Assembly: GCA_937138255.1 (NCBI GenBank)
Contig: CAKZOU010000046.1
Location: 1 to 64,000, forward strand
Source of the DNA: an uncultured Paracoccaceae bacterium
Lineage (GTDB): Bacteria > Pseudomonadota > Alphaproteobacteria > Rhodobacterales > Rhodobacteraceae
Direction: 5' to 3'
Length of the DNA stretch: 64,000 nucleotides
A program made the position numbers and the translations under genes. The notes beneath the pieces were generated by a model, which was not told the DNA's origin, did no database searches, and worked only from the letters and a program-made list of their open reading frames with translations. Shown piece by piece: positions 8,053 through 14,459 of the stretch. Numbering within the stretch: position 1 is the stretch's first letter; each line of letters opens with the position of its first letter.

Positions 8053-9183
8053 ATGTCGCTGCCTTTCGAAGAGCCGGGCCCGGTTGAGAAAGACTGGTCC
8101 GATGCGATCAGCCCGATCGAAGAGATCATCAACGATGCCCGCAACGGCCGGATGTTTATCCTCGTCGATCACGAGGATCGCGAGAACGAAGGCGATCTGG
8201 TGATCCCTGCCCAGATGGCAACGCCCGACGCGATCAACTTCATGGCGACCCACGGGCGCGGCCTCATCTGCCTGTCGCTCACCAGCACCCGGATTGATCA
8301 GCTCGGCCTGCCGCTCATGGCCTCGCAGAACTCCTCACGCCACGAGACCGCCTTCACCGTTTCGATCGAGGCTCGCGAGGGTGTCAGCACCGGCATTTCC
8401 GCCCATGACCGCGCCCGCACCGTTTCCGTGGCGATCGACGCCTCGAAGAGCGCCACCGACATTGCGACCCCCGGCCACGTCTTTCCGCTCCGCGCCCGCG
8501 ATGGCGGCGTTCTGGTCCGCGCCGGCCATACCGAGGCGGCGGTGGATATCAGCCGCCTTGCCGGCCTCAACCCTTCGGGCGTGATTTGCGAGATCATGAA
8601 GGAAGACGGGACAATGGCCCGCCTGCCGGACCTCATCGCCTTTGCCCAGCGACACAACCTCAAGATCGGCACGATTTCCGACCTGATCGCCTATCGCCGC
8701 CGCTACGACAATCTCGTGCGGATGACCGAGGCCGACACGATCCACAGCGAATTTGGCGGCGACTGGTCGATGCGGATATTCACCGACGAGATTCAGGGCG
8801 CCGAGCATATCGCGCTGACCAAGGGCGATCTGTCGGGCGACGAGCCGGTTCTGGTGCGGATGCACGCGCTTGATCCGATGCTCGACGTGATTGGAACAGG
8901 CCCCGCAGGCCGCACCCGTGAGTTTGGCGACGCGATGGCCATGATCGCCAAGGAAGGGCGCGGCGCGGTGATCCTCTTGCGCGACCTGCACATGAAGCTG
9001 CACGCCCATGATTTCGCCTCGCCCCAGACCCTTCGCCAATATGGCGTGGGGGCGCAGATCCTGTCGTCGCTGGGCCTGTCGCGGATCGTGCTTCTGACCA
9101 ATTCGCCCAAGCCCAAGGTGATCGGCCTTGATGCCTATGGCATTGAAATCGTTGATACCCGCAAGGTCGAGGGGGGCAACTGA
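8053..9183 (+). CDS. ribB: 3,4-dihydroxy-2-butanone-4-phosphate synthase with degenerate GTP cyclohydrolase II-like C-terminus
   Basis: 376 residues from the ATG at 8053 (GAAGGGGAATACC upstream). The N-terminal half is a complete DHBP synthase: VDHEDRENEGDLVIPAQ, THGRGLICLSL and HVFPLRARDGGVLVRAGHTEA. It converts ribulose 5-phosphate into the four-carbon riboflavin precursor. The C-terminal half resembles GTP cyclohydrolase II (RTREFGDAMAMIAKEGRGAVILLRD has the fold pattern). However, the cysteine cluster that binds zinc in active enzymes is absent: the segment reads VRMHALDPMLDVIG, where active enzymes have a HSECLTGD...RCDC type sequence. A separate active RibA is expected elsewhere. The stop overlaps the ribH start by one base. 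Confidence 0.93.
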   Translation: MSLPFEEPGPVEKDWSDAISPIEEIINDARNGRMFILVDHEDRENEGDLVIPAQMATPDAINFMATHGRGLICLSLTSTRIDQLGLPLMASQNSSRHETAFTVSIEAREGVSTGISAHDRARTVSVAIDASKSATDIATPGHVFPLRARDGGVLVRAGHTEAAVDISRLAGLNPSGVICEIMKEDGTMARLPDLIAFAQRHNLKIGTISDLIAYRRRYDNLVRMTEADTIHSEFGGDWSMRIFTDEIQGAEHIALTKGDLSGDEPVLVRMHALDPMLDVIGTGPAGRTREFGDAMAMIAKEGRGAVILLRDLHMKLHAHDFASPQTLRQYGVGAQILSSLGLSRIVLLTNSPKPKVIGLDAYGIEIVDTRKVEGGN

Positions 9184-9716
9184 TGGCTGGAGCCTCGCAC
9201 TATACCCTGCCGCGGCCTAAGTTTGACAAGCCGGTCAAGCTTCTGATCGTCGTCGCGCCCTATTACAAGGATATTGCCGACGAGTTGATCGCCGGCGCCA
9301 AGGCCGAGATCGAGGCCGCGGGCGGCACTTGGGATCTGGTCGAGGTTCCGGGGGCGCTCGAAGTGCCGACCGCCATCGGCATCGCGGCGCGGATGTCCAA
9401 CTTTGACGGCTACGTTGCTCTCGGCTGCGTGATCCGCGGCGAGACCACGCATTACGAAACCGTCTGCAACGACTCGAGCCGCGCGCTCACCATGCTTGGC
9501 CTGCAGGGGCTTTGCATCGGCAACGGCATCCTCACCGTGGAGAACCACGAGCAGGCCGCCGTGCGCGCCGAGGCCAAGGGTCAAAACAAAGGCGGCGGGG
9601 CTGCGGCTGCGGCCTTGCACCTGATCGCGCTCAGCCGTAAGTGGGGCCGCGCCAGCAAGGGCGTTGGCTTTACCGGAGAGATCCTCCTCGCACGCGAGGG
9701 GCAGACGAACGCATGA
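9183..9716 (+). CDS. ribH: 6,7-dimethyl-8-ribityllumazine synthase
   Basis: 177 residues with the lumazine synthase signatures VPGALEVPTAIG, GYVALGCVIRGETTHYE and NGILTVENHEQA. It condenses the RibD/RibB products into lumazine, the substrate of riboflavin synthase (ribE). It starts in a TGATG junction with ribB and ends in an ATGA overlap with nusB, so ribB-ribH-nusB form a tightly coupled unit. The segment AKGQNKGGGAAAAALH near the C-terminus is the usual family region with somewhat more glycine and alanine. Confidence 0.97.
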   Translation: MAGASHYTLPRPKFDKPVKLLIVVAPYYKDIADELIAGAKAEIEAAGGTWDLVEVPGALEVPTAIGIAARMSNFDGYVALGCVIRGETTHYETVCNDSSRALTMLGLQGLCIGNGILTVENHEQAAVRAEAKGQNKGGGAAAAALHLIALSRKWGRASKGVGFTGEILLAREGQTNA

Positions 9717-10180
9717 CCAGATCCAAGACCGAACATCGCAAGATGAAATCCGCCTCGCGGCTTTACGCCGTTCAGGCGCTTTTCCAGATGGAGGCCTCGG
9801 GCCAGACCGTCGATTCCGTCATGCGCGAGTTCGAGACCTTCCGCTTTGGCGCCGTCTACGAGGGCGACGAGATGCAGGAGGGCGATGTGCAAACCTTCCG
9901 CAGGTTGATGGAAGGCGCTGTGAACGAGCAGGCCAAGATTGACCAGATGACCGACCGCGCTCTGGTTGCCAAATGGCCGATCGCGCGGATCGACCCGACA
10001 CTGCGGGCGCTCTTTCGCGCCGCAGGGGCAGAGCTTATCGCGAAGGACACGCCGCCCAAGGTCGTGATTACCGAGTTCGTGCAGGTGGCCGAGGCCTTCT
10101 TCGATGGTGGCAAAGAGCCCAAGTTCGTCAATGCCGTGCTCGATCACATGGCCCGCGAGGCGCAGCCCGAGGCCTTCTAG
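9713..10180 (+). CDS. nusB: Transcription antitermination factor NusB
   Basis: 155 residues from the ATG at 9713 (4-base overlap with ribH). It is an all-helical NusB with the typical N-terminal SASRLYAVQALFQME and C-terminal region KVVITEFVQVAEAF...PKFVNAVLDHMA. NusB binds boxA RNA together with NusE/S10 and supports rRNA antitermination. The ribH-nusB pairing is widespread in bacteria. The gene ends this co-directional cluster; 68 bases follow before the next gene, with no obvious hairpin terminator. Confidence 0.96.
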   Translation: MTRSKTEHRKMKSASRLYAVQALFQMEASGQTVDSVMREFETFRFGAVYEGDEMQEGDVQTFRRLMEGAVNEQAKIDQMTDRALVAKWPIARIDPTLRALFRAAGAELIAKDTPPKVVITEFVQVAEAFFDGGKEPKFVNAVLDHMAREAQPEAF

Positions 10181-10248
10181 CCTGCGGCAATTCGGGCATT
10201 GAAGCGCGGCCCGCGCGATCCTAGCTTTGAGGGGAAAGCGAGGTTCGA

Positions 10249-10533
10249 ATGCCCAAGCTCATCCGCCTTTACATCGTCAACGTGATCACCGGCTTCGGCC
10301 TCGCCGCGCTGCTTGTCGGGGCCATTCTCTGGCTCGACGTGGCACATCTGCGGCACCTCGTGATGACCAGCGATCAGGGGCTATTGGCTTTGTTCCTCTT
10401 GTGGTTTTTCCACGGGATCGTGTTTGCGGGCGTGCAGTTTGCCATCGCCATCATGAACATGGCGGAAGACGACGAGCCGCGCGGGGGCCTGCGCCTGCCG
10501 GTGCTGAAACGGGTCGCTATCCGCAAGGACTAG
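10249..10533 (+). CDS. Small inner-membrane protein, unknown function
   Basis: 94 residues with two predicted membrane helices (about residues 7-27, IVNVITGFGLAALLVGAILWL, and 43-65, GLLALFLLWFFHGIVFAGV) and a charged C-terminus (EDDEPRGG...RVAIRKD). A GAGGGGAAAGCGAGG stretch lies upstream of the ATG. Composition and codon use match the neighbours. It resembles small uncharacterised Rhodobacteraceae membrane proteins; no motif suggests a function. Its stop overlaps the stop of the opposing VOC gene by 4 bases. Confidence 0.7.
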   Translation: MPKLIRLYIVNVITGFGLAALLVGAILWLDVAHLRHLVMTSDQGLLALFLLWFFHGIVFAGVQFAIAIMNMAEDDEPRGGLRLPVLKRVAIRKD

Positions 10534-10982
10534 CCCGGCGCCGCGTCTTCCTCGGCCGTCAACCCACGTGACGGCACCCAAGCATAGCCATTCTCGCAGA
10601 GAATGACCGCCTCGCGCAGCCCGTGCGGTTTGTTTGTCGGCTCTTGCAGGATTGTTGCATCATGCGCGTGAGCGGTTGCCGCGGCAACGGCTATGTCGGG
10701 ATCGGTCTCGTAAAGCCTCAACTCGATCCCTGCGCCGCGTGGCCCCGCTTCGGGCAGGAGCGCGGCGAGGGGGTGATTGGAGAAGGTCGGGTCGGAGTGC
10801 AGCTGAAAGACCTGCCCGCCATAGCGCAGGATCGCGAAATCGCGGCTGGCCTGATGGGCGGTCATGCCAAAGACGTCGCAAAGAAACGTCACCATCCGCG
10901 GCACATCCCGCACCAGAAGATTGAGGCCAAGGCCGGAAAGCGAACGCCCGAAATCGGGGGCGGAAATCCTGTCGTAGTCCAT
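10530..10982 (-). CDS. VOC (glyoxalase/dioxygenase superfamily) protein
   Basis: 150 residues with the vicinal-oxygen-chelate pattern: LGLNLLVRDVPRMVTFLCDVFGM at the start (beta1-alpha1), FAILRYGGQVFQLHSD, and a C-terminal half IELRLYETDPDIA...REAVILCENGYAWVPS. VOC proteins use a paired beta-alpha-beta-beta-beta module and often bind a metal. The candidate ligand positions here (His in FQLHSD, Glu in GIELRL) fit, but substrate and reaction cannot be told. It converges with the small membrane protein gene and has a 468-base upstream gap. Confidence 0.78.
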   Translation of the reverse strand: MDYDRISAPDFGRSLSGLGLNLLVRDVPRMVTFLCDVFGMTAHQASRDFAILRYGGQVFQLHSDPTFSNHPLAALLPEAGPRGAGIELRLYETDPDIAVAAATAHAHDATILQEPTNKPHGLREAVILCENGYAWVPSRGLTAEEDAAPG

Positions 10983-11408
10983 CGTCCCTCTCGCCGCGGG
11001 GATAAAGTGGCGGGAACCGCGGCAACCGTGGACGTTTTATTCCCGAGGACCTGTGTTTACAGGTGGGCGCCAGATAATCAGGCCAGGGCCAGAACAGAGC
11101 CAGCTCCCTCGGATTTGCTTAAGGCCACTGGAATGTAACGCTTGGCACGAGAGGGGCAGAAACCCGCCACCGCCATAGGTAGGGCCGCACTACCGCTGCC
11201 GCAAGATGGATTTCCGTCCGACGGGCGTGAAAATAATAGAAGAAAAGCTCTATAATTGTCGAATACCGACAGCCGCCAGAAATCGAACATTATTTCTAGA
11301 ATAAAAACAATAGAACTATGCCGCTACTTCTGCGGCGCCGCTGTTTCTACGATCGCTCCAGTCTTTGGCGAAACCGCGGCCAATTGTGGGGGCTTTGGGG
11401 GCGTTTTG

Positions 11409-11424
11409 ATCGGTCTTGACCGAT
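11409..11424. promoter_or_regulatory. Inverted repeat overlapping the mmcB -35 region
   Basis: A perfect 7-base inverted repeat ATCGGTC-TT-GACCGAT. It contains the likely -35 element TTGACC (11416-11421) of mmcB and abuts the LexA box. It could be an operator for a second regulator or a chance palindrome; only the symmetry is directly seen. Confidence 0.4.
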
Positions 11425-11439
11425 GTTCACTATATGTTC
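11425..11439 (+). promoter_or_regulatory. LexA (SOS) box of alphaproteobacterial type
   Basis: GTTC at 11425-11428 and GTTC at 11436-11439 are separated by exactly 7 bases (ACTATAT), the GTTC-N7-GTTC direct repeat known as the alphaproteobacterial LexA site. It lies between a TTGACC -35 (11416-11421) and the presumptive -10 (about 11440-11446), 11 bases before the start of mmcB, a DNA-repair gene. Position and partner gene both support SOS repression of mmcB. Confidence 0.85.
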
Positions 11440-11450
11440 ATATCTAGGCC

Positions 11451-11915
11451 ATGTCTGACGCGCCTGATACCGAAGCCCTCCGCCCCGGCCAGCTTTTGGC
11501 GCGTGGGGTTTGCCGGCATCTTCTGAGCCATGATTTCGTGACCGTGGAAGAATTGGTTCCGACCGCGGGCCTGCGCGTCGATGTGATGGCGCTCGGGCCC
11601 AAGGGCGAGGTGTGGGTTATCGAGTGCAAATCGAGCCGCGCCGATTTCCAGTCAGACAACAAGTGGCAGGGCTATCTCGAATGGTGCGACCGGTTTTTCT
11701 GGGCGGTCGATGCGGATTTCCCGACCGAGCTTCTCCCCGATGGCACGGGCCTCATCATGGCCGATGCCTATGGGGCGGAAATCCTGCGGATGGGGCTGGA
11801 GACGCCGCTTGCGGGTGCGCGGCGCAAGGTGATGCTGCAGAAATTCGCACGCCACGCCGCCCTGCGCCAGCAGGCCGCCCGCGATCCGGCTTTCCGCTTT
11901 ACTTCCGCCTGGTAA
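11451..11915 (+). CDS. mmcB: MmcB-family DNA repair protein
   Basis: 154 residues of the MmcB family. The nuclease-fold core follows the PD-(D/E)XK pattern: Asp44 (RVDVMALG), then Glu58 and Lys60 (VWVIECKSS), followed by DNKWQGYLEWCDRFFWAV. The family was linked to damage tolerance in Caulobacter; I infer a nuclease or structure-binding repair role. A LexA box sits directly upstream. There is no good ribosome binding site (only TAGGCC before the ATG), and the predicted transcription start falls at or near the ATG, so the mRNA may be leaderless. Its 3' end overlaps the opposing DUF6324 gene by 17 bases. Confidence 0.9.
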   Translation: MSDAPDTEALRPGQLLARGVCRHLLSHDFVTVEELVPTAGLRVDVMALGPKGEVWVIECKSSRADFQSDNKWQGYLEWCDRFFWAVDADFPTELLPDGTGLIMADAYGAEILRMGLETPLAGARRKVMLQKFARHAALRQQAARDPAFRFTSAW

Positions 11916-12093
11916 CGCTGCGCGCGGCCTGCGCGGCGGCACGGATTTCTTCTGCGATTTCCTCGGCTTCTTCGGGCTCGAAATCCATCGGGATCTCCTG
12001 GCCGCCCGCTTCGATAAAAAGCCGGACCATGCCGCTATCCGTCGGGCCGATCTGAAGATTGGCTTCGACATCGCGCTCGGTGTTGATCCCCAT
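11899..12093 (-). CDS. DUF6324 small acidic protein
   Basis: 64 residues from the ATG at 12093, preceded on the minus strand by a strong GGAGG. The sequence (MGINTERDVEANLQIGP, VRLFIEAGGQEIPMDFEP, then EEAEEIAEEIRAAAQAAR) matches the DUF6324 pattern found in Rhodobacteraceae: a short beta part followed by an acidic helix. The function is unknown. The gene is convergent with mmcB and overlaps its end. A much longer frame upstream of this ATG exists but reads through the GNAT gene and is not plausible. Confidence 0.8.
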   Translation of the reverse strand: MGINTERDVEANLQIGPTDSGMVRLFIEAGGQEIPMDFEPEEAEEIAEEIRAAAQAARSVTRRK

Positions 12094-12196
12094 GATTGGC
12101 CTCCAAGGGTTTTGCGTCGTGCCCCTATAGCGCCGGATCGCGGGCAGGGGAACCATCCTCTTGCGCTTGCTTCGCGCTCTCAGCCAAATGGAGTGC

Positions 12197-12682
12197 ATGA
12201 AGGGTGATATCATCATACGCGATCTGAAAAGCGGCGATGCCGGTTGGATCATCCGGCAGCACGGCGAGTTGTACGCCCGAGACGAGGGCTTTGACATCAC
12301 CTTCGAGGCGCTCGTGGCCGAGATCATGGCCGATTTCATCCGCAGCCGCGATCCAGCCCGCGACCGCGCCTTCATCGCGGCACGGGGTGCCGAGCGGCTC
12401 GGCTGCATCTTCTGTGTTGGCAAGGACAAGCGGACAGCCAAGCTGCGCCTGTTTCTTGTCGTGCCAGAGGCACGCGGTCATGGCCTCGGCCATCGCCTGA
12501 TCGCTGCCTGTATGGATTGGGCCAAGGCCCAAGGTTATGCGCGGATGGAGCTTTGGACCCACGAAAGCCATCAAGCGGCCTGTGCCCTCTATGCGGCCCA
12601 CGGCTGGCATCTGGTGCGGTCGGAGCCTGTCCAAAGCTTCGGTGTCGAGCTTGTCGAACAAAGCTGGGAAATTGAGTTCTGA
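12197..12682 (+). CDS. GNAT-family N-acetyltransferase
   Basis: About 161 residues with the GNAT fold: IIIRDLKSGDAGWIIRQHGELYARDEGFD at the start, LRLFLVVPEARGHGLGHRLIAACMDWAKAQGY carrying the acetyl-CoA Q/RxxGxG/A-type loop (RGHGLG), and a C-terminal ALYAAHGWHLV. The upstream helix pattern WIIRQHGELYARDEGFD occurs in acetyltransferase domains attached to MarR-type regulators, but no HTH is present here. The ATG at 12197 is preceded by GGAG; an ATG nine bases earlier is possible. The substrate is unknown. Confidence 0.85.
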   Translation: MKGDIIIRDLKSGDAGWIIRQHGELYARDEGFDITFEALVAEIMADFIRSRDPARDRAFIAARGAERLGCIFCVGKDKRTAKLRLFLVVPEARGHGLGHRLIAACMDWAKAQGYARMELWTHESHQAACALYAAHGWHLVRSEPVQSFGVELVEQSWEIEF

Positions 12683-12726
12683 CGCTCTTGCAATAGGGGG
12701 GCGATGGCGCTACATCGCCTGCCAGT

Positions 12727-12803
12727 GCCGCCTTAGCTCAGTTGGTTAGAGCGCTGGATTGTGGATCCAGAGGTCCCCTGTTCAAGCCAGGGAGGCGGTA
12801 CCA
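12727..12803 (+). tRNA. tRNA-His (anticodon GTG)
   Basis: A complete cloverleaf of 77 bases. The acceptor stem is 5' GCCGCCT paired with 3' AGGCGGT (G1:U72 wobble). The D arm is GCTC/GAGC, the anticodon stem CTGGA/TCCAG with loop TTGTGGA (anticodon GTG, histidine), and the T arm CCCTG/CAGGG. CCA is encoded at 12801-12803. The discriminator is A73 (12800) and the base before G1 is T, so there is no encoded G-1. This is the divergent alphaproteobacterial tRNA-His type rather than the usual G-1:C73 form. Confidence 0.97.
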
Positions 12804-12810
12804 TCTCCCC

Positions 12811-13113
12811 CTAGTTGATCTCGACTTCGGCCAATAGCGGCGCCCATCCTGCGCCGTGCATATCGCGATCGTGGGCCGTGCCTTGGATCGCGGGGCGGGG
12901 CAGACTGAACTTCACGACATGCAGAACGGCGATATCGAAACGCTTGAGCGTGGCTTCCTCGACCCTGAAAAGCCGCGCCACCCGCTCGGACGACAGCCCG
13001 TTCACCACCCGCGCATAAACCTCGGGCGAGCCGCAGAAAATATCGACGGTGAGCCAGAACGGCCCCGCGTTCTTCGAGCGGACCTTTTCGACGATCGACC
13101 CCAACTCAGGCAT
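12811..13113 (-). CDS. DUF4387 family protein
   Basis: 100 residues from the ATG at 13113 (MPELGSIVEKVRSKNAGPFW), the usual DUF4387 opening. The conserved pattern continues with WLTVDIFCGSPEVYARV, FRVEEATLKRFDIAVLHVVKFSLPRPAIQGT and HDRDMHGAGWAPLLAEVEI. The family has no proven function but is nearly always beside, or fused to, AtuA-type (DUF1446) proteins, as here where it overlaps the AtuA gene by 8 bases. I infer that the two act as one enzyme or complex. It is last in the tctCBA operon and ends near tRNA-His. Confidence 0.88.
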   Translation of the reverse strand: MPELGSIVEKVRSKNAGPFWLTVDIFCGSPEVYARVVNGLSSERVARLFRVEEATLKRFDIAVLHVVKFSLPRPAIQGTAHDRDMHGAGWAPLLAEVEIN

Positions 13114-14458
13114 CGCGCACCTCAAGGCTAAAGGCGTCCATCGGGTCATCCAGCTCCATCACATGGTTGAGGCAGAACTCATAGATCGCGCCCCGGTCGA
13201 TTTCGGCGGGCGAGAAGGGGAAGGCGAAGGTCGGCTGCTCTTCCTCGCGGGTCAGCGGGTGATGAAGGAGGAAGGGATTGAGAAGCTTGCCAATTTCGTT
13301 GGCGCGTTCTTGCGTAGGCGCGGTGATGATGCCCATCACGCCCGCCTCGGCGGGGGCTTCGCGCCGCGTCTCGAGAGGCCCGAGGGTCGCCTCGACGCCG
13401 ATGATCCGAAGTTCGCAGGCATAGTCCTCTGGCCCGAGCCCCATCCGATTGGCCACGCGCTGGGCATGGCGGCTAGCGATATCGTCGACCCAAGCGCGGA
13501 TGTTTTCGACATATCGCCTGTCTCGCACGGTGGCGAGAAGGAGGGTCTGATAGCCCGCCACCCGCGCGCCTTCGAGTTTGACGGTATAGCGTTCTGAGGG
13601 CACCCAGACAGAGCCGGTGACGCGCACGCTCGTGTCGTCAATCGCCGCGTATCTGGCGGCAGTCACATCGAGGTGCCCGCCGGGTTCATAAAGAATGAAC
13701 GGATCGGAATTCTCATAGAGCATATGCGCCGAAACGGTGTGGGGCGTGCAATGCGCCCCGTCTGCGAGGGGCGTCACGGTGAAGCCTTCGCCGTCAATAT
13801 CGATCTGGATCACGCCCGATTGCGGGTTGGTCGCGCAAAGGGCGCCGCACTCGCCGATCTTGGCCGCGTGCCAGGCCGCGCCCGCATGATCGCCGCGCAT
13901 CAGGGGAAGGGCCGCGATGATCGCCGTGTCGGTCGTCCGCCCCGCGATGACGATATCGGCGCCTGTTTCGAGCGCCTCGGCGATCTGCTCGGCGCCCGCC
14001 AGAGCGACGATGTGGGTTGTCGAACGGATCAGGTCGGCGCTGATCTCGGGCGCATGGGGCAGGGGCGTCACGCGGCCCTCTTTGAGCGCATCCGCGACCC
14101 GCTCTTTGGGTTGCTCGGACTTCAGAACCGCGATCCTGGCCGATAGCCCAAGCTCGGCCAGCGCCTCGACCGTGATCTCATAGAGCCACTCCACCGTGCT
14201 GTCGGCGCCGCAGGTTCCCGCCGTGCCGATCACCAGAGGGCAGCCCGCCTCGGCCCGCGCGGCGATCAGGCCCTTCCATTCGGCCTTGGTCCCGGCGCGG
14301 GAATATTTCGAGACGCCGCGCCCAAGATAGGAGGGCCCACTATCGGTGGACCCTCCGTCAATCGCAATCAGATCGGGTTTGGCGGCAACCCCCCGGGCCA
14401 AGGCCTCGGCATCATAGCCGAGGCCCAAGGCGCCCGAGGGGATGAGGATGCGGGTCAT
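13106..14458 (-). CDS. AtuA-like acyclic terpene utilisation family protein (DUF1446)
   Basis: 450 residues spanning the DUF1446/AtuA family. Visible blocks are the N-terminal DLIAIDGGSTDSGPSYLGRGVSKYSR, CPLVIGTAGTCGAD, a glycine-rich ADIVIAGRTTDTAI, a central GECGALCATN and the C-terminal SVWVPSERYTVKLEGA. AtuA is required for acyclic terpene (citronellol) catabolism in Pseudomonas, but many relatives sit with organic-acid transporters and their reaction is unknown. Here it starts one base after the tctA stop and overlaps DUF4387, so it belongs to a tripartite-transporter operon. I infer it processes the imported carboxylate; terpene use is not supported by neighbours. Confidence 0.88.
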   Translation of the reverse strand: MTRILIPSGALGLGYDAEALARGVAAKPDLIAIDGGSTDSGPSYLGRGVSKYSRAGTKAEWKGLIAARAEAGCPLVIGTAGTCGADSTVEWLYEITVEALAELGLSARIAVLKSEQPKERVADALKEGRVTPLPHAPEISADLIRSTTHIVALAGAEQIAEALETGADIVIAGRTTDTAIIAALPLMRGDHAGAAWHAAKIGECGALCATNPQSGVIQIDIDGEGFTVTPLADGAHCTPHTVSAHMLYENSDPFILYEPGGHLDVTAARYAAIDDTSVRVTGSVWVPSERYTVKLEGARVAGYQTLLLATVRDRRYVENIRAWVDDIASRHAQRVANRMGLGPEDYACELRIIGVEATLGPLETRREAPAEAGVMGIITAPTQERANEIGKLLNPFLLHHPLTREEEQPTFAFPFSPAEIDRGAIYEFCLNHVMELDDPMDAFSLEVRDA

Positions 14459-14459
14459 C

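Larger units (their letters stand above)
10983..11450. other. Gene-free, partly AT-rich intergenic region
   Basis: 468 bases with no convincing gene on either strand. The part at about 11220-11330 is clearly more AT-rich than the surroundings (for example AAAATAATAGAAGAAAAG). Short open frames here lack ribosome binding sites and family resemblance. A small inverted repeat CCTGT-GTTT-ACAGG lies near 11050-11064. The last 45 bases hold the mmcB promoter and LexA box. The composition is compatible with a decayed or foreign insertion, but nothing identifies its origin. Confidence 0.6.

Noticed and set aside
11078-11290. 70-codon minus-strand open frame upstream of mmcB
   Set aside because: No ribosome binding site and no family resemblance; the sequence looks non-coding.
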